Source: Clusia tigrina
Lineage: Eukaryota; Arthropoda; Insecta; Diptera; Clusiidae
Length of the DNA stretch: 64,000 bases
Direction: 5' to 3'
Assembly: GCA_920105625.2 (NCBI GenBank)
Contig: OV050032.1
Coordinates: 114,994,542 to 115,058,541 of the forward strand
The notes under the pieces are model-generated. The model was given only the letters and a program-made list of their open reading frames with translations, was not told the origin of the DNA and did no database searches. Both the position numbers and the translations under genes were made by a program. The first letter of the stretch is position 1. Each line of letters opens with the position of its first letter. Below are positions 49,051 to 60,610 of this stretch, one piece after another.

Positions 49051-51023
49051 GTTACAAGCATTTGTATGTTGCAAACTTTGATAGGTGTAGGACGTACCGT
49101 ATAGAAGTTAGGGGCGTTTGAAGTTTTATCAGTGTTTGATTTGGGACTCTAGGGTAGCTTAGCTTCGAGCGATAACTTAAATTGACAAGAAACTCGAGTA
49201 CTTTATTGTTACAAAATTTCAAGGTTTTATGGCGCTCCAGTAAAAAGTTACAAGCATTTGTATGTTGCAAACTTTGATAGGTGTAGGACGTACCGTAAAG
49301 GAGTTAGGGGCGTTTGAAGTTTTATCAGTGTTTGATTTGGGAGTCTAGGGTAGCATAGCTTTGAGCGATGGCTTAAATTGACAAGAAGCTCGAGTACTTT
49401 ATTGTTACAAAATTTCAAGGTTTTATGACGTTCCAGTAAAAAGATACAAGCATTTGTATGTTGCAAACTTTGATAGGTGTAGGACGTACCGTAAAGAAGT
49501 TAGGGGCGTTTGAAGTTTTATCAGTGTTTGATTTGGGACTCTAGGGTAGCATAGCTTTGAGCGATGGCTTAAATTGACAAGAGGCTCGAGTACTTTATTG
49601 TTACAAAATTTCAAGGTTTTATGACGCTCCAGTAAAAAGTTACAAGCATTTGAATGTTGCCAACTTTGATAGGTGTAGGACGTACCGTAAAGAAGTTAAG
49701 GGCGTTTGAAGTTTTATCAGTGTTTGATTTGGGACTCAAGGGTAGCATAGCTTTGACCGATAGCTTAAATTGACAAGAGGCTCGGGTACTTCATTGTTAC
49801 AAAATTTCAAGGTTTTATAACGCTCCAGTAAAAAGATACAAGCATTTGTATGTTGCAAACTTTGATAGGTGTAGGACGTACCGTATAGAAGTTAGGGCCA
49901 TTTGTAGTTTTATCAGTGTTTGATTTGAGACTCTAGGGTAGCATAGCTTTGAGCGATAGCTTAAATTGACAAGAGGCTCGAGTACTTTATTGTTACAAAA
50001 TTTCAAGGTTTTGTGACGCTCCAGTAAAAAGTTACAAGCATTTGTATGTTGCAAACTTTGATAGGTGTAGGACGTACCGTAAAGAAGTTAGGGGCGTTTG
50101 AAGTTTTATCAGCTTTTGATTTGGGACTCTAGGGTAGCATAGCTTTGACCGATAGGTTAAATTGACAAGAGGCTCGGGTACTTTATTGTTACAAAATTTC
50201 AAGGTTTTATGACGCTCCAGTAAAAAGTTGCAAGCATTTGTATGTTGCAAAATTTGATAGGTGTAGGACGTACCGTAAATAAGTTAGGGGCGTTTGAAGT
50301 TTTATCAGTGTTTGATTTGGGACTCTAGGGTAGCATAGCTTTGAGCGATAGCTTAAATTGACAAGAAGGTCGAGTACTTTATTGTTACAAAATTTCAAGG
50401 TTTTATGACGCTCCAGTAAAAAGTTACAAGCATTTGTATGTTGCAAACTTTGATAGGTGTAGGACGTACCGTATAGAAGTTAGGGGCGTTTGAAGTTTTA
50501 TCAGTGTTTGATTTGGGACTCTAGGGTAGCTTAGCTTCGAGCGATAACTTAAATTGACAAGAATCTCGAGTACTTTATTGTTAAAAAATTTCAATGTTTT
50601 ATGACGCTCCAGTAAAAAGTTACAAGCATTTGTATGTTGCAAACTTTGATAGGTGCAGGACGTACCGTAAAGAAGTTAGGGGCGTTTGAAGTTTTATCAG
50701 TGTTTGATTTGGGACTCTAGGGTAGCATAGCTTTGAGCGATAGCTTAAATTGACAAGAGGCTCGGGTACTTTATTGTTACAAAATTTCAAGGTTTTATGG
50801 CGCTCCAGTAAAAAGTTGCAAATATTTGTATGTTGCAAACTTTGATAGGTGTAGGACGTACCGTAAAGAAGTTAGGGGCGTTTGAAGTATTATCAGTGTT
50901 TGATTTGAGACACTAGGGTAGCATAGCTTTGAGCGATAGCTTAAATTGACAATAGGGTCGAGAACTTTATTGTTACAAAATCTCAAGGTTTTATGACGCT
51001 CCAGTAAAAAGTTACAAGCATTT

Positions 51024-53200
51024 GTATGTTGCAAACTTTGATAGGTGTAGGACGTACCATATAGAAGTTAGGGGCGTTTGAAGTTTTATCAGTGTTTGAT
51101 TTGGGACTCTAGGGTAGCATAGCTTTGAGCGATAACTTAAATTGACAAGAGGCTCGAGTACTTTATTGTTCCTAAATTTCAAGGTTTTGTGACGCTCCAG
51201 TAAAAAGTTACAAGCATTTGTATGTTGCAAACTTTGATAGGTGTAGGACGTACCGTATAGAAGTTACGGGCGTTTGAAGTTTTATCAGTGTTTGATTTGG
51301 GACTCTAGGGTAGCATAGCTTTTAGCGATGGCTTAAATTGACAAGAGGCTCGAGTACTTTATTGTTACAAAATTTCAAGGTTTTATGACGCTCCAGTAAA
51401 AAGTTACAAGCATTTGAATGTTGCCAACTTTGATAGGTGTAGGACGTACCGTATAGAAGCTAGGGCCAATTGAAGTATTATCAGTGTTTGATTTGGGACT
51501 CTAAGGTAGCATAGCTTTGAGCGATAGCTTAAATTGACAAGAGGCTCGAGTACTTATTGTTACAAAATTTCAAGGTTTTATGACGCTCCAGTAGAAAGTT
51601 ACAAGCATTTGTATGTTGCAAACTTTGATAGGTGTAGGACGTACCGTAAAGAAGTTAGGGGCGTTTGAAGTTTTATCAGCGTTTGATTTGGGACTCTAGG
51701 GTAGCATAGCTTTGAGCGATAGGTTAAATTGACAAGAGGCTCGGGTACTTTATTGTTACAAAATTTCAAGGTTTTATGACGCTCCAGTAAAAAGTTGCAA
51801 GCATTTGTATGTTGCAAACTTTGATAGGTGTAGGACGTACCGTAAAGAAGTTAGGGGCGTTTGAAGTTTTATCAGTGTTTGATTTGGGACTCTAGGGTAG
51901 CATAGCTTTGAACGATAGCTTAAATTGACAAGAAGGTCGAGTACTTTATAGTTACAAAATTTCAAGGTTTTATGACGCTCCAGTAAAAAGTTACAAGCAT
52001 TTGTATGTTGCAAACTTTGATAGGTGCAGGACGTACCGTAACGAAGTTAGGGGCGTTTGAAGTTTTATCAGTGTTTGATTTGGGACTCTAGGGTAGCATA
52101 GCTTTGAGCGATAGCTTAAATTGACAAGAGGCTCGGGTACTTTATTGTTACAAAATTTCAAGGTTTTATGGCGCTCCAGTAAAAAGTTGCAAATATTTGT
52201 ATGTTGCAAACTTTGATAGGTGTAGGACGTACCATATAGAAGTTAGGGGCGTTTGAAGTTTTATCAGTGTTTGATTTGGGACTCTAGGGTAGCATAGCTT
52301 TGAGCGATAACTTAAATTGACAAGAGGCTCGAGTACTTTATTGTTCCTAAATTTCAAGGTTTTGTGACGCTCCAGTAAAAAGTTACAAGCATTTGTATGT
52401 TGCAAACTTTGATAGGTGTAGGACGTACCGTATAGAAGTTACGGGCGTTTGAAGTTTTATCAGTCTTTGATTTGGGACTCTAGGGTAGCATAGCTTTTAG
52501 CGATGGCTTAAATTGACAAGAGGCTCGAGTACTTTATTGTTACAAAATTTCAAGGTTTTATGACGCTCCAGTAAAAAGTTACAAGCATTTGAATGTTGCC
52601 AACTTTGATAGGTGTAGGACGTACCGTATAGAAGTTAGGGCCAATTGAAGTATTATCAGTGTTTGATTTGGGACTCTAGGGTAGCATAGCTTTGAGCGAT
52701 AGCTTAAATTGACAAGAGGCTCGAGTACTTATTGTTACTAAATTTCAAGGTTTTATGACGCTCCAGTAAAAAGTTACAAGCATTTGTATGTTGCCAACTT
52801 TGATAGGTGTAGGACGTACCGTAAAGAAGTTAGGGGCGTTTGAAGTTTTATCAGCGTTTGATTTGGGACTCTAGGGTAGCATAGCTTTGAGCGATAGGTT
52901 AAATTGACAAGAGGCTCGGGTACTTTATTGTTACAAAATTTCAAGGTTTTATGACGCTCCAGTAAAAAGTTGCAAGCATTTGTATGTTGCAAACTTTGAT
53001 AGGTGTAGGACGTACCGTAAAGAAGTTAGGGGCGTTTGAAGTTTTATTAGTGTTTGATTTGGGACTCTAGGGTAGCATAGCTTTGAGCGATAGCTTAAAT
53101 TGACAAGAAGGTCGAGTACTTTATAGTTACAAAATTTCAAGGTTTTATGACGCTCCAGTAAAAAGTTACAAGCATTTGTATGTTGCAAACTTTGATAGGT
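51024..53200 (+). repeat. 6-monomer segmental duplication (offset 1175 bp)
   Basis: Sequence from about 51,024 to 52,026 matches 52,199-53,201 at an offset of 1175 bp (6 x 196 minus 1). The lost base is gtacttattg for gtactttattg (51,551 and 52,728). Markers are accatatag (51,056/52,231), gttcctaaatttc, gttacgggcg, gaagtattatcag and ttatagttac. Private differences include ctctaaggtag at about 51,502 and gtagaaagtt at about 51,591. The outer monomers are A type and the middle ones B type, so the unit is itself a mosaic. Confidence 0.85.
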
Positions 53201-53939
53201 GTAGGACGTACCGTATAGAAGTTAGGGGCGTTTGAAGTTTTATCAGTGTTTGATTTGGGACTCTAGGGTAGCTTAGCTTCGAGCGATAACTTAAATTGAC
53301 AAGAAACTCGAGTACTTTATTGTTAAAAAATTTCAATGTTTTATGACGCTCCAGTAAAAAGTTACAAGCATTTGTATGTTGCAAACTTTGATAGGTGCAG
53401 GACGTACCGTAAAGAAGTAAGGGGCGTTTGAAGTTTTATCAGTGTTTGATTTGGGACTCTAGGGTAGCATAGCTTTGAGCGATAGCTTAAATTGACAAGA
53501 TGCTCGGGTACTTTATTGTTACAAAATTTCAAGGTTTTATGGCGCTCCAGTAAAAAGTTGCAAATATTTGTATGTTGCAAACTTTGATAGGTGTAGGACG
53601 TACCGTAAAGAAGTTAGGGGCGTTTGAAGTTTTATCAGTGTTTGATTTGAGACACTAGGGTAGCATAGCTTTGAGCGATAGCTTAAATTGACAATAGGGT
53701 CGAGAACTTTATTGCTACAAAATCTCAAGGTTTTATGACGCTCCAGTAAAAAGTTACAAGTATTTGTATGTTACAAACTTTGATAGGTGTAGGACGTACC
53801 GTATAGAAGTTAGGGGCGTTTGAAGTTTTATCAGTGTTTGATTTGGGATTCTAGGGTAGCATAGCTTTGAGCGATAACTTAAATTGTCAAGAGGCTCGAG
53901 TACTTTATTGTTCCTAAATTTCAAGGTTTTGTGACGCTC

Positions 53940-56160
53940 CAGTAAAAAGTTACAAGCATTTGTATGTTGCAAACTTTGATAGGTGTAGGACGTACCGTAA
54001 AGAAGTTAGGGGCGTTTGAAGTTTTATCAGCGTTTGATTTGGGACTCTATTGTAGCATAGCTTTGAGCGATGGCTTAAATTGACTAGAGGCTCGAGTACT
54101 TTATTGTTACAAAATTTCAAGGTTTTATGACGCTCCAGTAAAAAGTTACAAGCATTTGTATGTTGCAAACTTTGATAGGAGTAGGACGTACCGCAAAGAA
54201 GTTAGGGGCGTTTGAAGTTTTATCAGTGTTTGATTTGGGACTCTAGGGTAGCATAGCTTTGAGCGATGGCTTAAATTGACAAGAGGCTCGAGTACTTTAT
54301 TGTTACAAAATTTCAAGGTTTTATGACGCTCCAGTAAAAAGATACAAGCATTTGTATGTTGCAAACTTTGATAGGTGTAGGACGTACCGTAAAGAAGTTA
54401 GGGGCGTTTGAAGCTTTATCAGTGTTTGATTTGGGACTCTAGGGTAGCATAGCTTTTAGCGATGGCTTAAATTGACAAGAGGCTCGTGTACTTTATTGTT
54501 ACAAAATTTCAAGGTTTTATGACGCTCCAGTAAAAAGTTACAAGCATTTGAATGTTGCCAACTTTGATAGGTGTAGGACGTACCGTAAAGAAGTTAGGGG
54601 CGTTTGAAGTTTTATCAGTGTTTGATTTGGGACTCTAGGGTAGCATAGCTTTGAGCGATGGCTTAAATTGACAAGAGGCTCGAGTACTTTATTGTTACAA
54701 AATTTCAAGGTTTTATGACGCTCCAGTAAAAAGATACAAGCATTTGTATGTTGCAAACTTTGATAGGTGTAGGACGTACCGTAAAGAAGTTAGGGGCGTT
54801 TGAAGTTTTATCAGTGTTTGATTTGGGACTCAAGGGTAGCATAGCTTTGACCGATAGCTTAAATTGACAAGAGTCTCGGGTACTTTATTGTTACAAAATT
54901 TCAAGGTTTTATGACGCTCCAGTAAAAAGTTACAAGCATTTGTATGTTGCAAACTTTGATAGGTGTAGGACGTACCGTAAAGAAGTTAGGGGCGTTTGAA
55001 GTTTTATCAGTGTTTGATTTGGGACTCTAGGGTAGCATAGCTTTGACCGATAGCTTAAATTGACAAGAGGCTCGGGTACTTTATTGTTACAAAATTTCAA
55101 GGTTTTATGACGCTCCAGTAAAAAGTTACAAGCATTTGTATGTTGCAAACTTTGATAGGTGTGGGACGTACCGTAAAGAAGTTAGGGGCGTTTGAAGTTT
55201 TATCAGTGTTTGATTTGGGACTCTAGGGTAGCATAGCTTTGAGCGATAGCTTAAATTGACAAGAAGGTCGAGTACTTTATTGTTACAAAATTTCAAGGTT
55301 TTATGACGCTCCAGTAAAAAGTTACAAGCATTTGTATGTTGCAAACTTTGATAGGTGTAGGACGTACCGTATAGAAGTTAGAGGCGTTTGAAGTTTTATC
55401 AGTGTTTGATTTGGGACTCTAGGGTAGCATAGCTTTGAGCGATAGCTTAAATTGACAAGAGGCTCGAGTACTTATTGTTACAAAATTTCAAGGTTTTATG
55501 ACGCTCCAGTAAAAAGTTACAAGCATTTGTATGTTGCAAACTTTGATAGGTGTAGGACGTACCGTAAAGAAGTTAGGGGCGTTTGAAGTTTTATCAGCGT
55601 TTGATTTGGGACTCTATTGTAGCATAGCTTTGAGCGATGGCTTAAATTGACTAGAGGCTCGAGTACTTTATTGTTACAAAATTTCAAGGTTTTATGACGC
55701 TCCAGTAAAAAGTTACAAGCATTTGTATGTTGCAAACTTTGATAGGTGTAGGACGTACCGTAAAGAAGTTAGGGGCGTTTGAAGTTTTATCAGTGTTTGA
55801 TTTGGGACTCTAGGGTAGCATAGCTTTGAGCGATAGCTTAAATTGACAAGAGGCTCGGGTACTTTATTGTTACAAAATTTCAAGGTTTTATGACGCTCCA
55901 GTAAAAAGTTACAAGCATTTGTATGTTGCAAACTTTGATAGGTGTGGGACGTACCGTAAAGAAGTTAGGGGCGTTTGAAGTTTTATCAGTGTTTGATTTG
56001 GGACTCTAGGGTAGCATAGCTTTGAGCGATAGCTTAAATTGACAAGAAGGTCGAGTACTTTATTGTTACAAAATTTCAAGGTTTTATGACGCTCCAGTAA
56101 AAAGTTACAAGCATTTGTATGTTGCAAACTTTGATAGGTGTAGGACGTACCGTATAGAAG
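53940..56160 (+). repeat. Overlapping 8-monomer (1567 bp) and 4-monomer (783 bp) duplications
   Basis: The rare ctctattgtagc with gactagagg occurs at about 54,046 and 55,613, an offset of 1567 bp (8 x 196 minus 1). Independently, gtgggacgtaccg occurs at about 55,161 and 55,944, an offset of 783 bp (4 x 196 minus 1). The missing base is again gtacttattg, at about 55,471. Two overlapping offsets in 2.2 kb show successive exchanges with different registers. Confidence 0.8.
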
Positions 56161-57986
56161 TTAGGGGCGTTTGAAGTTTTATCAGTGTTTGATTTGGGAC
56201 TCTAGGGTAGCATAGCTTTGAGCGATAACTTAAATTGACAAGTGGCTCGAGTACTTTATTGTTACGAAATTTCAAGGTTTTATGACGCTCCAGTAAAAAG
56301 TTACAAGCATTTGTATGTTTCAAACTTTGATAGGTGTAGGACGTACCGTAAAGAAGTTAGCGGCGTTTGAAGTTCTATCAGTGTTTGATTTGGGACTCTA
56401 GGGTAGCTTAGCTTTGAGCGATAACTTAAATTGATAAGAAACTCGAGTACTTTATTGTTACAAAATTTCAATGATTTATGACGCTCCAGTAAAAAGTTAC
56501 AAGCATTTGTATGTTGCAAACTTTGATAGGTGTAGGACGTACCGTATAGAAGTTAGGGGCGTTTGAGGTTTTATCAGTGTTTGATTTGGGACTCTAGGGT
56601 AGCATAGCTTTGAGCGATAACTTAAATTGACAAGAGGCTCGAGTACTTTATTGTTACAAAATTTCAAGGTTTTATGACGCTCCAGTAAAAAGTTACAAGC
56701 ATTTGTATGTTGGAAACTTTGATAGGTGTAGGACATACCGTATAGAAGTTAGGGCCATTTGAAGTTTTATCAGTGTTTGATTTGGGACTCTAGGGTAGCA
56801 TAGCTTTGAGCGATGGCTTAAATTGACAAGAGGCTCGAGATCTTTATTGTTACAAAATTTCAAGGTTTTGTGACGCTCCAGTAAAAAGTTACAAGCATTT
56901 GTATGTTGCAAACTTTGATAGGTGTAGGACGTACCGTATAGAAGCTAGGGCCAATTGAAGTTTTATCAGTGTTTGATTTGGGACTCTAGGTTAGCATAGC
57001 TTTGAGCGATAGCTTAAATTGACAAGAGGCTCGGGTACTTCATTGTTACAAAATTTCAAGGTTTTGTGACGCTCCAGTAAAAAGTTACAAGCATTTGTAT
57101 GTTGCAAACTTTGATAGGTGTAGGACGTACCGTATAGAAGTTACGGGCGTTTGAAGTTTTATCAGTGTTTGATTTGGGACTCTAGGGTAGCATAGCTTTT
57201 AGCGATGGCTTAAATTGACAAGAGGCTCGAGTACTTTATTGTTACACACTTTCAAGGTTTTATGACGCTCCAGTAAAAAGTTACAAGCATTTGAATGTTG
57301 CCAACTTTGATAGGTGTAGGACGTACCGTATTTAAGTTAGGGGCGTTTGAAGTTTTATCAGTGTTTGATTTGGGACTCTAGGGAAGCATAGCTCTGAGCG
57401 ATAGCTTAAATTGACAAGAGGCTCGAGTACTTTATTGTTACAAAATTTAAATGTTTTATGACGCTCCAGTAAAAAGTTACAAGCATTTGTATGTTGCAAA
57501 CTTTGATAGGTGTAGGACGTACCGTAAAAAAGTTAGGGCCAATTGAAGTTTTATTAGTGTTTGATTTGGGACTCTAGGGTAGCATAGTTTTGAGCGATAG
57601 CTTAAATTCACTAGAGGCTCGAGTACTTTATTGTTACAAAATTTCAAGGTTTTATGACGCTCCAGTAAAAAGTTACAAGCATTTGTATGTTGCAAACTTT
57701 GATAGGTGTAGGACGTACCGTAGAGAAGTTAGGGGCGTTTGAAGTTTTATCGGTGTTTGATTTGGGACTCTAGGGTAGCATAGCTTTGAGCGATGGCTTA
57801 AATTGACAAGAGGCTCGGGTACTTCATTGTTACAAAATTTCAAGGTTTTATGACGCTCCAGTAAAAAGTTACAAACATTTGAATGTTGCCAACTTTGATA
57901 GGTGTAGGACGTACCGTAAAGAAGCTAGGGGCGTTTGAAGTTTTATCAGTGTTTGATTTGGGACTCAAGGGTAGCATAGCTTTGAC

Positions 57987-58825
57987 CGATAGCTTAAATT
58001 GACAAGAGGCTCGGGTACTTCATTGTTACAAAATTTCAAGGTTTTATGACTCCAGTAAAAAGTTACAAGCATTTGTATGTTGCAAACTTTGATAGGTGTA
58101 GGACGTACCGTAAAGAAGTTAGGGGCGTTTGAAGTTTTATTAGTGTTTGATTTGGGACTCAATGGTAGCATAGTTTTGAGCGATAGCTTAAATTGACAAG
58201 AGACTCGTGCACTTTATTGCTACAAAATTTAAAGGTTTTATGACGCTCCAGTAAAAAGATACAAGCATTTGTATGTTGCAAACTTTGATAGGTGTAGGAC
58301 GTACCGTATAGAAGTTAGGGCCATTTGAAGTTTTATCAGTGTTTGATTTGGGACTCTAGGGTAGCATAGCTTTGAGCGATAGCTTAAATTGACAAGAGGC
58401 TCGGGTACTTCATTGTTACAAAATTTCAAGGTTTTATGACTCCAGTAAAAAGTTACAAGCATTTGTATGTTGCAAACTTTGATAGGTGTAGGACGTACCG
58501 TAAAAAAGTTAGGGGCGTTTGAAGTTTTATTAGTGTTTGATTTGGGACTCAATGGTAGCATAGTTTTGAGCGATAGCTTAAATTGACAAGAGACTCGTGC
58601 ACTTTATTGCTACAAAATTTAAAGGTTTTATGACGCTCCAGTAAAAAGATACAAGCATTTGTATGTTGCAAACTTTGATAGGTGTAGGACGTACCGTATA
58701 GAAGTTAGGGCCATTTGAAGTTTTATCAGTGTTTGATTTGGGACTCTAGGGTAGCATAGCTTTGAGCGATAGCTTAAATTGACAAGAGGCTCGGGTACTT
58801 CATTGTTACAAAATTTCAAGGTTTT
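57987..58825 (+). repeat. 2-monomer tandem duplication (390 bp)
   Basis: Sequence from about 57,987 to 58,435 matches itself at an offset of 390 bp (2 x 196 minus 2, the tatgactcc deletion). Shared rare variants are tttattagtgtttg, gactcgtgcac and attgctacaaaatttaaagg. One difference is accgtaaagaag at about 58,110 against accgtaaaaaag at about 58,500. The shift in frame from the 2-bp deletion gives an accidental 107-codon reverse open frame. Confidence 0.88.
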
Positions 58826-59040
58826 GTGACGCTCCAGTAAAAAGTTACAAGCATTTGTATGTTGCAAATTTTGATAGGTGTAGGACGTACCGTATAGAAG
58901 TTAGGGGCGTTTGAAGTTTTATCAGTGTTTGATTTGGGACTCTAGGGTAGCATAGCTTTTAGCGATGGCTTAAATTGACAAGAGGCTCGAGTAGTTTATT
59001 GTTACAAAATTTCAAGGTTTTATGACGCTCCAGTAAAAAG

Positions 59041-59454
59041 TTACAAGCATTTGAATGTTGCCAACTTTGATAGGTGTAGGACGTACCGTATTGAAGTTAG
59101 GGGCGTTTGAAGTTTTATCAGTGTTTGATTTGGGATTCTAGGGAAGCATAGCTTTGAGCGATAGCTTAAATTGACAAGAGGCTCGGGTACTTTATTGTTA
59201 CAAAATTTCAAGGTTTTATGACGCTCCAGTAAAAAGTTACAAATATTTGTATATTGCAAACTTTGATAGGTGTAGGACGTACCGTAAAGAAGTAAGGGCG
59301 TTTGAAGTTTTATCAGTGTTTGATTTGGGACACTAGGGTAGCATAGCTTTGAGCGATAGCTTAAATTGACAAGAGGCTCGAGTACTTTATTGTTACAAAA
59401 TTTCAAGGTTTTATGACGCTCCAGTAAAAAGTTACAAGCATTTGTATGTTGCAA
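59041..59454 (+). repeat. Monomers joined in frame by a 1-bp deletion
   Basis: At about 59,294 gaagtaagggcg lacks one G compared with gaagtaaggggcg (for example at 5387 and 9895). The monomer becomes 195 bp, a multiple of three, so two neighbouring reverse open frames merge into one of 137 codons, the longest in the window. Its translated halves are simply two copies of the monomer translation. I see no reason to call it a gene. Confidence 0.8.
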
Positions 59455-60214
59455 ACTTTGATAGGTGTAGGACGTACCGTATAGAAGTTAGGGGCGTTTG
59501 AGGTTTTATCAGTGTTTGATTTGGGACTCTAGGGTAGCATAGCTTTGAGCGATAACTTAAATTGACAAGAGGCTCGAGTACTTTATTGTTACAAAATTTC
59601 AAGGTTTTATGACGCTCCAGTAAAAAGTTACAAGCATTTGTATGTTGGAAACTTTGATAGGTGTAGGACATGCCGTATAGAAGTTAGGGCCATTTGAAGT
59701 TTTATCAGTGTTTGATTTGGGACTCTAGGGTAGCATAGCTTTGAGCGATGGCTTAAATTGACAAGAGGCTCGAGATCTTTATTGTTACAAAATTTCAAGG
59801 TTTTGTGACGCTCCAGTAAAAAGTTACAAGCATTTGTATGTTGCAAACTTTGATAGGTGTAGGACGTACCGTATAGAAGCTAGGGCCAATTGAAGTTTTA
59901 TCAGTGTTTTATTTGGGACTCTAGGGTAGCATAGCTTTGAGCGATAGCTTAAATTGACAAGAGGCTCGGGTACTTCATTGTTACAAAATTTCAAGGTTTT
60001 GTGACGCTCCAGTAAAAAGTTACAAGCATTTGTATGTTGCAAACTTTGATAGGTGTAGGACGTACCGTATAGAAGTTACGGGCGTTTGAAGTTTTATCAG
60101 TGTTTGATTTGGGACTCTAGGGTAGCATAGCTTTTAGCGATGGCTTAAATTGACAAGAGGCTCGAGTACTTTATTGTTACAAAATTTCAAGGTTTTATGA
60201 CGCTCCAGTAAAAA

Positions 60215-60610
60215 GTTACAAGCATTTGAATGTTGCCAACTTTGATAGGTGTAGGACGTACCGTATTTAAGTTAGGGGCGTTTGAAGTTTTATCAGTGTT
60301 TGATTTGGGACTCTAGGGAAGCATAGCTCTGAGCGATAGCTTAAATTGACAAGAGGCTCGAGTACTTTATTGTTACAAAATTTAAATGTTTTATGACGCT
60401 CCAGTAAAAAGTTACAAGCATTTGTATGTTGCAAACTTTGATAGGTGTAGGACGTACCGTAAAGAAGTTAGGGCCAATTGAAGTTTTATTAGTGTTTGAT
60501 TTGGGACTCTAGGGAAGCATAGCTCTGAGCGATAGCTTAAATTGACAAGAGGCTCGAGTACTTTATTGTTACAAAATTTAAATGTTTTATGACGCTCCAG
60601 TAAAAAGTTA
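60215..60610 (+). repeat. Partial single-monomer duplication
   Basis: The rare gggaagcatagctctgagcg occurs at about 60,314 and 60,510, exactly 196 bp apart, each followed by acaaaatttaaatg. The two monomers differ upstream (gaatgttgcc against gtatgttgc, and ggggcg against gggccaattg). The second is therefore chimeric: its right part was copied from its left neighbour. Confidence 0.75.

Larger units (their letters stand above)
46100..50789 (+). repeat. 27-monomer composite HOR, copy 2, with one extra monomer
   Basis: Carries the same monomer order as 40,807-45,310, including gtaaataagttag, aaaggagttag and tataacgctcc. Two changes are private: a duplicated monomer near 48.3-48.7 kb (+196) and a 10-bp deletion at 48,964. 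Past about 50,790 the following monomer differs (tatggcgctcc here against tatgacgctcc in copy 1), marking the end of homology. Confidence 0.88.

Noticed and set aside
59041..59454. 137-codon reverse open frame, the longest uninterrupted one
   Set aside because: It results from a 1-bp deletion that makes one monomer 195 bp and merges two monomer frames. The same goes for the 107-codon frame at 58,238-58,561, caused by a 2-bp deletion.
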